This document shows, piece by piece, positions 51,973 through 61,138 of a DNA stretch of 64,000 nucleotides (within the stretch, counting starts at the first letter, position 1; each line of letters starts with the position of its first letter). The notes under the pieces were generated by a model. The model saw only the letters and a program-made list of their open reading frames with translations. It was not told the origin of the DNA and did not search any database. The position numbers and the translations under genes were made by a program. The stretch is from Verrucomicrobiota bacterium (GTDB lineage Bacteria; Verrucomicrobiota; Verrucomicrobiia; Opitutales; Opitutaceae). Location: positions 1 through 64,000 of the forward strand of contig VHCI01000002.1 in the NCBI GenBank assembly GCA_016871775.1. Direction: 5' to 3'.

Positions 51973-52647
51973 ATGCCGCTCCTGGTCGATGTGATTACGC
52001 TGTTCCCGCGGATGCTGGACGGGTTCCTTGCCGAGAGCATTCTCGGCAAGGGCATCGCGGCGGGCAGCCTCTCGGTACGGGTCCACGACCTGCGAACCTG
52101 GACCACGGACCGGCACCGGACGGCAGACGATCGCCCCTTCGGGGGCGGCGCTGGGATGGTGCTGAAGCCCGAGCCGGTCTTCGCCGCGATCGAGCAGCTG
52201 CAGACCCCGGGCTGCCGTCGGATCTACCTCACCCCGGATGGCCGGCCCTTCTCGGCGGGGCTCGCGCAGGAGCTATCCCGCGAGTCCCACCTGATTTTCC
52301 TCAGCGGCCACTACGAGGGGATCGACCAGCGCATCCGCGACCGGGTCATCGATCAGGAGATTTCCATCGGTGATTACGTGCTCACCAACGGCACCCTCGC
52401 CGCCGCGGTCGTTATCGACGCTCTCTCGCGCTTCATCCCGGGAGTGCTTGGTCAGGAAAAGTCATTGACGCACGAATCCTTCAGCCGCAGCTTGCTCGAC
52501 TTTCCTCAATACACGCGTCCCGCCGAGTTCCGGGGCATATCCGTTCCCGAGATCCTCCTCTCCGGAAATCATGCCGAAATCGAACGCTGGCGGAACGCGC
52601 GTCAGTCAGAAAAAACCCGCCAAGTCCGGCCCGATTTGCTCAAATAA
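51973..52647 (+). CDS. trmD: tRNA (guanine37-N1)-methyltransferase
   Basis: MPLLVDVITLFPRMLDGFLAESILGKGIAAGSLSVRVHDLRTWTTDRHRTADDRPFGGGAGMVLKPEPVFAAI; SGHYEGIDQRIRDRVIDQEISIGDYVLTNG. Confidence 0.98.
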   Translation: MPLLVDVITLFPRMLDGFLAESILGKGIAAGSLSVRVHDLRTWTTDRHRTADDRPFGGGAGMVLKPEPVFAAIEQLQTPGCRRIYLTPDGRPFSAGLAQELSRESHLIFLSGHYEGIDQRIRDRVIDQEISIGDYVLTNGTLAAAVVIDALSRFIPGVLGQEKSLTHESFSRSLLDFPQYTRPAEFRGISVPEILLSGNHAEIERWRNARQSEKTRQVRPDLLK

Positions 52648-52656
52648 TCAAACGCC

Positions 52657-53082
52657 ATGAACCCGATCATCCAGGAAATCACCGCCAATCAGGTGAAGAA
52701 AGACGTCACGCCTTTCAAAGTCGGCGACGGCGTGCGCGTCCACACCAGGGTCCGTGAGGGCGACAAGGAGCGGGTCCAGATTTACGCCGGCATCGTGATC
52801 GCGCGGAAGGGTCACGGCATCCATGAGACCTTCACGGTGCGCCGCCTCAGCTACGGTGAGGGGGTCGAGCGGGTGTTTCCGGTGAACTCGCCGAATATCG
52901 AGAAGATCGAGGTGGAGCGTGAGTCGGAGGCGATGCGCGCTCGCCTGTACTACCTGCGCGGCCGCACCGGCAAGGCCGCCGTGGCGATTAAGGAGAAGGA
53001 CCGCGCCGCCGAGATCCACGCCCAGCACGAGGAGGAGAAGGCGGCCAAGGCCGCCGCCGCCGCGCCTCAGGCCGGGGCCTGA
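52657..53082 (+). CDS. rplS: 50S ribosomal protein L19
   Basis: [70 protein letters not shown]. Confidence 0.98.
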   Translation: MNPIIQEITANQVKKDVTPFKVGDGVRVHTRVREGDKERVQIYAGIVIARKGHGIHETFTVRRLSYGEGVERVFPVNSPNIEKIEVERESEAMRARLYYLRGRTGKAAVAIKEKDRAAEIHAQHEEEKAAKAAAAAPQAGA

Positions 53083-53124
53083 GCCCGGCGCCCCCTAGGG
53101 GGAATGTCCCGCCTGCAGGTGAAA

Positions 53125-53144
53125 CCGTCGCCGACCGGCGACGG
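53125..53144 (+). terminator. Weak hairpin downstream of rplS
   Basis: ccgtcgcc gacc ggcgacgg stem followed by gtcttgct (poor T-run). Confidence 0.35.
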
Positions 53145-53219
53145 GTCTTGCTCCCCTGCCACCGTACTTCAAGCTTTCCCGGTCGCGGCACGAGCTTTAG
53201 CCCTTGCCGGTTTCTGCTC

Positions 53220-55214
53220 ATGATGCTCCAGACCCTGCTCCTCGGCAAAGCCGCCAACCAAGCCCGCGGGCTCGCGATCGACGCCGTGCACGCCTGCTCC
53301 TCCGGGCACCTGGGGCTGCCGCTCGGCGCGGCCGAGATCGGGGCTGTCCTTTTCGGACACGCGCTGGTGCACAACCCCGAGCGCCCGCGGTGGATTAACC
53401 GCGACCGATTCGTCCTCTCGGCTGGCCACGGGTCATTGTTCCTTTATTGTTGGCTTCACCTGAGCGGTTACGACGTGCCGTTGGAGCAGGTGCGGAATTT
53501 CCGCGTCCTGCACAGCACAACCCCTGGTCATCCGGAATTCCGCGAGACACCCGGCGTCGAGTGCACTACGGGTCCCCTCGGGCAGGGCATCGGCAATGCC
53601 GTAGGGATGGCCCTCGCCGGGCAGATGGCCGCCGCTCGGCTCAATACCCCGGAGCACCCGATCCTCAACTACCGCGTGGTCTGCCTCGCTGGCGACGGCT
53701 GCATGCAGGAGGGCGTCGCGATGGAGGCCGTGGCCTTCGCGGGGCACCAGCGCCTCGACAACCTGATCCTCATCTATGACGCCAACGCGGTCACGCTCGA
53801 CGCGATGGCGGACAAGACCCAGAGCGAGGACACGGCGCTCCGCTTCAAGGCGCTGGGCTGGGAGGTCCAGTCGGTCGACGGTCACGCGATGGCCGATTTC
53901 CTCCGCGCCTTTCATCGGGCTCGCAAGGCGCGTTCCGGACGCCCCCAGCTGATCATAGCGCGGACCGAGATCGGCCGCGGCATCCCGGAGGTCGCCGGCA
54001 CGGCGAAGGGTCACGGCGAGGGCGGGGCCAAGTTCGCCGCTGCAGCGCGCGCCGGCCTCGGCCTGCCGGCGGAGGAGCACTTCCACGTCAGCGAGGACGT
54101 CCGGGCTTATTTCCACGGACACCGCCAGCGTCTGATTCGCGTCTGCAACAAGTGGCACCGGCAGTTCAAGGCTTGGCGCGAGGCTAACCCGGACCGGGCC
54201 GCGTTGCTCGACGGGGCGGCCCCTGAGAAGAGCCCGTCCGCCGAAGAACTCTTGGCGTTGGTGCCCGCGTTCGCCGCTGACGCCAAGCTCGCCACGCGGG
54301 CCGCTGGGCGCGACGTGCTGCAGCCGCTGGCGGCGCGCCTGCCGATGCTGATCGGCGGGAGCGCCGACCTTTACGGCTCCACCCTGAACTACCTCGCGGC
54401 CTCGAGCGACTCCGAGCCGGGCAATCGCGGGGGTCGCAACGTGCGCTTTGGCATTCGGGAACACGCGATGGCAGCGATCGCCAACGGCATCGCTTATGAC
54501 GGCCTCTTCCGGCCGAGCATCGCCACCTTTCTGGTGTTCGCCGATTATGCGCGGCCTGCGATGCGGCTTGCGGCGCTGGCGCGGCTGCCGGTGGTCTACA
54601 TTTATACCCACGATTCCGTCGGGGTGGGCGAGGACGGGCCGACCCATCAGCCCGTGGAAACCATCGCCGGGCTCCGGGTCATCCCGGGCCTCGATCTGAT
54701 CCGTCCCGCCGATCCCGAGGAGACCGCCGGCGCCTACGCGGCTGCGCTATCCCGGGTCGATGGCCCCACGGTGCTGGCGTTGTCCCGCCAGGTGCTCCCC
54801 ACGCTCGCGGTGATCCCAGCCGACACCCGACGTCAAGGTGCGCTGCGAGGAGCCTACGTGGCCGTCCGCGAGCAAGCCCCGCTCGAATGCATCCTTCTGG
54901 CCACCGGCAGCGAGTTGCAGCTGGCCCTCGAGGCTGCGCGGATCCTGGGACCAGGTACCCGGGTTGTCTCGATGCCGAGCACCCAGCGTTTTGACCGTCA
55001 GCCGGCGGACTATCGCGAGGCGGTGCTCCCGTCGTCCTGCCGCCGCCGTGTCGCGGTGGAGGCCGGTGTCACGGGCGGTTGGCACCGCTTTGTGGGGCTC
55101 GATGGCCACGTGGTGGGCATCGACCGGTTCGGGCTGAGCGCCCCCGCGCCCGTGGCCTTCCGCGAGCTTGGCCTGACGGTTGAGGCGGTGGTCGCCGCCG
55201 CCCGCGCGGGCTGA
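53220..55214 (+). CDS. tkt: Transketolase
   Basis: [97 protein letters not shown]. Confidence 0.97.
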   Translation: MMLQTLLLGKAANQARGLAIDAVHACSSGHLGLPLGAAEIGAVLFGHALVHNPERPRWINRDRFVLSAGHGSLFLYCWLHLSGYDVPLEQVRNFRVLHSTTPGHPEFRETPGVECTTGPLGQGIGNAVGMALAGQMAAARLNTPEHPILNYRVVCLAGDGCMQEGVAMEAVAFAGHQRLDNLILIYDANAVTLDAMADKTQSEDTALRFKALGWEVQSVDGHAMADFLRAFHRARKARSGRPQLIIARTEIGRGIPEVAGTAKGHGEGGAKFAAAARAGLGLPAEEHFHVSEDVRAYFHGHRQRLIRVCNKWHRQFKAWREANPDRAALLDGAAPEKSPSAEELLALVPAFAADAKLATRAAGRDVLQPLAARLPMLIGGSADLYGSTLNYLAASSDSEPGNRGGRNVRFGIREHAMAAIANGIAYDGLFRPSIATFLVFADYARPAMRLAALARLPVVYIYTHDSVGVGEDGPTHQPVETIAGLRVIPGLDLIRPADPEETAGAYAAALSRVDGPTVLALSRQVLPTLAVIPADTRRQGALRGAYVAVREQAPLECILLATGSELQLALEAARILGPGTRVVSMPSTQRFDRQPADYREAVLPSSCRRRVAVEAGVTGGWHRFVGLDGHVVGIDRFGLSAPAPVAFRELGLTVEAVVAAARAG

Positions 55215-55281
55215 GCCCGCCGCGCCCAACGAATGCGGGTTGCGCCCGGGCCTGCCCCGGGCAGGCTCCCTAATTCCTCCC

Positions 55282-56403
55282 ATGCTGAAAAAGTTTCTCC
55301 TCCTGCTCACAGTGTTCGTGGGCGTGTCGCTCGTGCTCGGCGCGGCCAAGGCGAGCCAGATCAAGAAACTCGCCGGTGCCCCGCGCATAATGCCGCCAGC
55401 GGGGGTGTCCGCGGTCGTCGCGCGGACCGAGGAGTGGAGCTCGTCCCTCCACGCGATCGGCACGCTGGCCCCGGTGGCCGGGATGACGGTCGCCGCGGAC
55501 GCGGACGGCATCGTGGTTCGGGTCGCCGTCGAGAACGGGGCGGCGGTGCGCGCCGGGGACCTTTTGGTGGAGCTGGACAGCTCAGTCGAGCGGGCGCAGC
55601 GGGAGGCCGCGCGGGCCCGGGCGGAGTTGGCGCGTGTCAACATCACCCGCCAAGAGGAACTGTGGCGGCGTAAAGCGATCGCGAAGCTCGAGTACGACAC
55701 CGCAGTCGCCGCCTGCAAGCAGGCGGAGGCGGACGTCGCGGCGCTAGACGCGGTGATCGCGAAGAAGCAAGTGCGGGCGCCCTTCGCGGGGCGCGCCGGA
55801 ATCCGATTGGTGAATCCGGGGCAGTACGTGGGGCGCGGGGCTCCCTTGCTTCCGCTGCAGCAGCTGGACCCGATGTACGTGAACTTCAGCATCCCGCAGC
55901 GGCATCTGCCCGACCTCGCGCTCGGGCGCCGGGTCGCGCTCCGGGTGGACGCCTTTCCCGACGCGTCCCCGTCGGGCGAGATCACGGCGATCAACGCTAC
56001 CGTGGACGCGGCCACGCGGAACATCACCGTGCAGGCCACGGTGGCCAACCCGGGAGAGAAGCTGCGGGCGGGAATGTTCGTGCGCGTCGAAGTCGAGCTG
56101 GCCGAGGCGAAGGCGTTGATCGTCGTGCCGGCCACGGCCGTGGCCTATGCGCCTTACGGCAATTCGGTCTTCATCGTGGAGAGGATGAAGGGGCCGGACG
56201 ACCAGGAGTACCTTGGCGTGCGACAGCAGTTCATCGAGGTGGCCGTCCATCGTGGCGACTTGGTGGCCGTAAAGGGCGGTGTGAAGGCGGGCGAGCAGGT
56301 GGTGACCGCGGGAGTCTTCAAGCTCCGCCACGGGGCCCCGGTGCAGGTGAACAACGCAAACCAGCCGCCGGCGAGCGCGAATCCGCGCCCGGCCAATTCC
56401 TGA
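55282..56403 (+). CDS. RND efflux periplasmic adaptor subunit
   Basis: ADGIVVRVAVENGAAVRAGDLLVELDSSVERAQREAARARAEL; VRAPFAGRAGIRLVNPGQYVGRGAPLLPLQQLDPMYVNFSIPQRHL. Confidence 0.95.
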   Translation: MLKKFLLLLTVFVGVSLVLGAAKASQIKKLAGAPRIMPPAGVSAVVARTEEWSSSLHAIGTLAPVAGMTVAADADGIVVRVAVENGAAVRAGDLLVELDSSVERAQREAARARAELARVNITRQEELWRRKAIAKLEYDTAVAACKQAEADVAALDAVIAKKQVRAPFAGRAGIRLVNPGQYVGRGAPLLPLQQLDPMYVNFSIPQRHLPDLALGRRVALRVDAFPDASPSGEITAINATVDAATRNITVQATVANPGEKLRAGMFVRVEVELAEAKALIVVPATAVAYAPYGNSVFIVERMKGPDDQEYLGVRQQFIEVAVHRGDLVAVKGGVKAGEQVVTAGVFKLRHGAPVQVNNANQPPASANPRPANS

Positions 56404-56422
56404 GAACCGAGCCCGCCCGCCG

Positions 56423-59400
56423 ATGCAAGAGCGCAGCTTCACCGATGTTTTCATCCGCAGGCCGGTGGTGGCCCTCGTGGTCAACATCACGCTGCTGGTG
56501 CTCGGGATCGTTTCTTTCTACCAGCTGAACACGCGGCAGTACCCGCGGAGCGACAGCGCGGTGGTCAAGATCAGCACGGTCTACTTCGGTGCCAGCGCCG
56601 AGACCGTGCGCGGCTACATCACGACCCAGCTGGAGCGGGTCGTCGCCAGCGCCGATGGCATAGAATACATCGAGTCGGAGAGCCGGGCGGGCTTCAGCCT
56701 GATCAACGTCTACCTGCGCCTGAACTACGACACGAACGCCGCACTGGCGCAGATCAGCGCGAAGATCGACCAGGTTCGCAGCGAGCTGCCCCCGGAGGCC
56801 GAGTCGCCGACAATCAGCGTCGAGACCAGCGACAACCAGTTCGCGTCGATGTACATCAGCTTCTACGGGGACCAGCTCGCCCCCAACCAAGTCACCGACT
56901 ACCTCAACCGGATGGTTCAGCCGGCTCTCTCCGCGGTCAAGGGGGTGCAGCGAGCGGACATTTTGGGTGGCCGGGTGTTCGCGATGCGGGTCTGGCTAAA
57001 GCCCGACGCCCTCGCGGCCCACGGGATCAGCCCGGCGGAGGTGCGGCAGGCGCTTGCCAGCAATAACGCGCTCGCGGCGGTGGGCTCCACGAAGGGGACG
57101 ACGCTCTCGATGAGCCTGGTCGCGAACACGGATCTGCGCAGCGCGGCCGAATTCCGCGAGCTCGTGGTCGCGCGCCGCGGTGACACCATCGTGCGGCTGG
57201 CCGACGTGGCGGAAGTGGTCCTTGGCGCTGAGAGCTACGACGACGAAGTCCGTTTCGCGGGCGAGAGCGCGACCTTCATGGGGATCTGGGTGCTCCCCAC
57301 TGAGAGCACGGCGGAGGTGGTCAAGCGGGTCCGGGCGCTGCTGCCGACGATCGAACGCGACCTGCCCGGGGGTCTGCGGATGCGCGTGGGTTACGACGCG
57401 ACCAAGTACATCGACGACGCTCTACGCGAGATCCTGCGCACTCTGCTTGAGACGCTTGTCATCGTGACCGTGGTGATCTTCCTGTTCCTTGGCTCATTCC
57501 GCTCCGTGATCATCCCGCTTGTCGCGATGCCGCTCTCGCTGCTCGGCGCGCTGGCGATGATGCTGGCCTTCGGTTTCACCCTCAATCTGCTCACCCTGCT
57601 CGCGGTGGTGCTCGCGGTGGGCATTGTGGTCGACGACGCGATCGTGGTGGTCGAGAACGTGGAACGGCACATCCGGGCTGGCCGGACGCCGTCCGATGCC
57701 GCGCTGCACGGGGCCCGGGAACTGGTCGGACCGGTGATCGCGATGACGATCACCCTCGCCGCGGTTTACGCGCCGATCGCGTTCCAGGGCGGCCTCACCG
57801 GTGCGCTGTTCCGCGAGTTCGCGCTGACCCTCGCGGGCGCCGTGGCCATCTCCGGCTTCGTGGCCCTCACGCTCTCGCCGATGATGAGCGCCCAACTGCT
57901 GCGCGGCGGCGCTTACGGGGAGCACGGGCTCGCCGGCCTGACCAACCGCCTGTTCGACCGCCTGCGGGACGCCTACGAGGGCGTGGTGGGTATGATGCTC
58001 GCTCCGCGCGCTGACCGTGGCGCGGCTTGGACCCTAGCGGCGTGGTCCCTCATTGCTTGGCTCCCGCTGTGGCCCGTCGTGGCCGGCGCGGTGTGGCTCC
58101 TGTTCGGGACGGACGGGGTCAAGGCGGCCGCGATACCCGCCGCGGCCGGCCTCCTCGGGGCCAGCGTGTTCGGCGCGGTCCTGATCTTCGCTTTCGACCT
58201 TGCGCTCGGCCGCCGTTACCGTGCGGCGCAGGTTGTGCTGGCCGGCTCAATGCTGCTCACGGCGCTGCTTGCGCCCTTCTTCCAGTTTGCCCAAAGCGAG
58301 CTCGCGCCCAAGGAGGATCAGGGTGTCGTCTTCAGCATTTTGGTCCCATCGCCCACGGCCACCATCGAGCAGAACTCCGTCTACGCCCGCGAGGTGCAAA
58401 AGATCTACGAGTCTGTGCCTGAGTATGACGCTTCGTTCCAACTGACCTCCGCCAACTTCGGGATCTCCGGGATGATCCTCAAGCCGTGGTCGGAGCGCCG
58501 GCGGACGTCCGTCGCGATCGGGGATTCCCTGCAGGCACCCGCGGCCGCGGTCGCCGGGGTGAACGTCATCGTCAACACCCCGGATCCCCTGCCCGCGGGC
58601 GGGCAGTTTCCGATCGAGTTCGTGCTCCGCTCGACCGCGGAGCACCGCGAGATGCTGGAAGTGGCCCAGCAGCTGGTGATCCACGCCAACACCCAAGCCC
58701 CTGGCGCGGGCGGCCCGCCGGTGTTCTATTTCGCGGACAAAGACCTGAAGTTCGACCTGCCGCAGGCGGAGATCGAGATCGACCGGGAGAAGGTCGCCGC
58801 GATGGGCCTGAGTCTGGTCGACGTTGCTCGCGACCTCGGCTCGATGTTGGGTGGCGGCTATGTCAATCGCTTCGTCAACGACGGCCGCAGCTACCGCGTC
58901 ATTCCCCAAGTCGAGCGCGGCCAGCGGCTCAACCCGGAGCAGTTGTTGAATTACCATATTCGCGGCCCGCAGGGGCAGTTGATCCCGCTGGGAACGATCG
59001 CCTCGATCCGCGAGACGGTGCAGCCCCGCTCCCTCAACCGGTTCCAGCAGCTCAACTCGGTCAAGATCACGGGGGTGGGGCCAAGTATCGACGCGGCGCT
59101 GCGGAAGCTGGAGGCAAAGGCGACGGAGATCCTCCCAGCGGGCTATTCGATTGATTTCGGCGGACAGTCGCGCCAGCTGCGGACCGAGGGCAAGGCGCTG
59201 GGCAAGGCGGCGCTGCTCGCGGTGCTGCTCATCTTCCTCGTGCTCGCGGCGCAGTTCAACAGCTTCCGCGATCCCTTCATCATCCTGCTCGGCTCCGTGC
59301 CGCTTGCGATCGTCGCGGCGATGCTGCCCGTGTTTCTGGGCGCGAGCTCGCTCAACATCTACTCGCAGATCGGGCTGATCACCTTGGTGGGCCTGATCTC

Positions 59401-59716
59401 CAAGAACGGGATTCTGATCGTGGAGTTCGCCAACGGGCTCCAGCGCGAGGGGTTGGGGAAGCTTGAGGCGATTCGCCGGGCTTCCGCCACGCGCCTTCGG
59501 CCGGTGCTGATGACCTCCGCCGCCACGGTTTTTGGGCACCTGATGCTCATCTTCGTCACAGGCCCCGGCGCCGCCTCGCGCAACAGCATCGGCTGGGTGC
59601 TGGTGATCGGGATGGCGGTCGGGACCATCTTCACACTCTTCGTCGTCCCCGCCTTCTACGCGCTGATCGCCCGGGAGCTCGCGCCTCGCCCGGCCGCGTC
59701 CACTCCTTTCGCATGA
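56423..59716 (+). CDS. HAE-1 type RND efflux permease with extra hydrophobic insertion
   Basis: SFTDVFIRRPVVALVVNITLLVLGIVSFYQLNTRQYPR; VVDDAIVVVENVERHI; QIGLITLVGLISKNGILIVEFAN. Confidence 0.97.
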   Translation: MQERSFTDVFIRRPVVALVVNITLLVLGIVSFYQLNTRQYPRSDSAVVKISTVYFGASAETVRGYITTQLERVVASADGIEYIESESRAGFSLINVYLRLNYDTNAALAQISAKIDQVRSELPPEAESPTISVETSDNQFASMYISFYGDQLAPNQVTDYLNRMVQPALSAVKGVQRADILGGRVFAMRVWLKPDALAAHGISPAEVRQALASNNALAAVGSTKGTTLSMSLVANTDLRSAAEFRELVVARRGDTIVRLADVAEVVLGAESYDDEVRFAGESATFMGIWVLPTESTAEVVKRVRALLPTIERDLPGGLRMRVGYDATKYIDDALREILRTLLETLVIVTVVIFLFLGSFRSVIIPLVAMPLSLLGALAMMLAFGFTLNLLTLLAVVLAVGIVVDDAIVVVENVERHIRAGRTPSDAALHGARELVGPVIAMTITLAAVYAPIAFQGGLTGALFREFALTLAGAVAISGFVALTLSPMMSAQLLRGGAYGEHGLAGLTNRLFDRLRDAYEGVVGMMLAPRADRGAAWTLAAWSLIAWLPLWPVVAGAVWLLFGTDGVKAAAIPAAAGLLGASVFGAVLIFAFDLALGRRYRAAQVVLAGSMLLTALLAPFFQFAQSELAPKEDQGVVFSILVPSPTATIEQNSVYAREVQKIYESVPEYDASFQLTSANFGISGMILKPWSERRRTSVAIGDSLQAPAAAVAGVNVIVNTPDPLPAGGQFPIEFVLRSTAEHREMLEVAQQLVIHANTQAPGAGGPPVFYFADKDLKFDLPQAEIEIDREKVAAMGLSLVDVARDLGSMLGGGYVNRFVNDGRSYRVIPQVERGQRLNPEQLLNYHIRGPQGQLIPLGTIASIRETVQPRSLNRFQQLNSVKITGVGPSIDAALRKLEAKATEILPAGYSIDFGGQSRQLRTEGKALGKAALLAVLLIFLVLAAQFNSFRDPFIILLGSVPLAIVAAMLPVFLGASSLNIYSQIGLITLVGLISKNGILIVEFANGLQREGLGKLEAIRRASATRLRPVLMTSAATVFGHLMLIFVTGPGAASRNSIGWVLVIGMAVGTIFTLFVVPAFYALIARELAPRPAASTPFA

Positions 59717-61047
59717 CCTCGTCCCGCCTCCCGCTGTTCCGGGCCCTGCGCCGCGCCGCAGCGGCCCTTGTCTCCGCGTCGCTGTCGGCCGCGCCGGCCC
59801 TGCCGCCGGGCCCGCTTGACCTCGCGGCCGCGCTGCGGTTCGCGCTGGACCATAACCTTGCGATCCAGCAGGCGCGCGAACGGATCCGGCAGCAGGACGG
59901 CGTGATGCTCGAGGTCGCGGCCCGCCGACTGCCGTCCGTGGGCGCGTCGACGCTTTACCAGCGCAACGACCCCGACGTTTCCCAGGGCTTTCCCGCCTCC
60001 GGGCAGGCCTGGCAGCTGAGCCTAACGGCGGCTCAGGTGGTGTACTCCGCCGGCGCCGTGCCCGCCGCAGTGCAGGCTTCCAAGCTGACCCGCGACGCGG
60101 CGACGCTCGAGCTTCAGGCGGTGATCAACGCCGCTCTCCTGCAGGTGCGGTCGGCCTTCCTCGAGGTGCTGCTCGCGCGCGAACAGATCAAGGTCCAGGA
60201 GTCGAACCTGGAGTTGCTTCGGGAGCAGTTGCGGACCGTTTCGGACCGTCACCAAGCCGGCACGGTTTCGAGCTTCGAGAAGCTCCGCGCCGAGGTCGCC
60301 GTTGCGAACGCTCAGGTGCCCCTGATCACCGCGCGCAACGCGCTCCGCCTCGCCGGGGAGAATCTGCGTCTCGCCCTGGGGCTCGTTTCCGCGCCGGGAT
60401 CGGGCCGCCCGGAGCTGGAGGTCATTGGTTCGCTCGCCTTCGCGCCGCAGAAGTTCGATCGCGCCGCGGTCCTTGAGGCGGCCCGGGCGCAGCGCCCCGA
60501 CCTGCAGCGGCTGGCGAAGCTCGCCGGCGCGCGGGAAGAGGGCATCACCACGGCCCGCTCCGGGCGCTACCCGAATGTCGCCGCCTTCGGGGGCTTGACC
60601 CTGCGCAAGGGGCCGACGTCCCAGTTCGGGGATTCCAACCACGGCTGGCTCCTCGGGGTGCAGTCCCAGTGGGACATCTTCGACGGCCGCGCCACGCGGG
60701 GGCGGGAACTCCAGGCGCGCTCCGCCCTGCACCAGACCCGGCTGCTGCTGGCGGAGGCGGAACTCGCGGTCGATGTGGAAGTCAGCCGCGCCCACTCGGG
60801 CTGGCAGCAGGCCTCAGAGCTGGCGGACGCCTCGGCCCGGGTGGTCGAACAGGCCAACGAGGCGGTCCGCCTCGCCAACGCGCGCTACGAGGCGGGCTCC
60901 GGCACGCAACTCGACGTGCTTTCCGCCCAAGTCGAGCTGACTACGGCCCGCACCAACCAGATCCAGGCTTTCTACCAGTACAACGTCGCGGTCGCGGCCC
61001 TGCGGAAGGCGATGGGGCAGGCGGATGAGCTGATCGCGCGGCCTTGA
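59713..61047 (+). CDS. TolC family outer-membrane efflux protein
   Basis: LDLAAALRFALDHNLAIQQARERIRQQDGVMLEVAARRLPSVGAS; ANARYEAGSGTQLDVLSAQVELTTARTNQIQAFYQYNVAVAALRKAMG; ATGA overlap with the permease. Confidence 0.95.
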   Translation: MTSSRLPLFRALRRAAAALVSASLSAAPALPPGPLDLAAALRFALDHNLAIQQARERIRQQDGVMLEVAARRLPSVGASTLYQRNDPDVSQGFPASGQAWQLSLTAAQVVYSAGAVPAAVQASKLTRDAATLELQAVINAALLQVRSAFLEVLLAREQIKVQESNLELLREQLRTVSDRHQAGTVSSFEKLRAEVAVANAQVPLITARNALRLAGENLRLALGLVSAPGSGRPELEVIGSLAFAPQKFDRAAVLEAARAQRPDLQRLAKLAGAREEGITTARSGRYPNVAAFGGLTLRKGPTSQFGDSNHGWLLGVQSQWDIFDGRATRGRELQARSALHQTRLLLAEAELAVDVEVSRAHSGWQQASELADASARVVEQANEAVRLANARYEAGSGTQLDVLSAQVELTTARTNQIQAFYQYNVAVAALRKAMGQADELIARP

Positions 61048-61138
61048 GCCGGGCTGGACGTTTCGTCGTCCGCAGGGCAGCTAGGGGGGTGGTATCCCTT
61101 GGCCTCCGCCGTGGGGCCCGCTTCTCCGCTCCCGCCCG

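Noticed and set aside
58247-59539. 430-aa minus-strand ORF inside the RND permease
   Set aside because: Antisense of a conserved permease; His/Gln/Arg-rich shadow translation.
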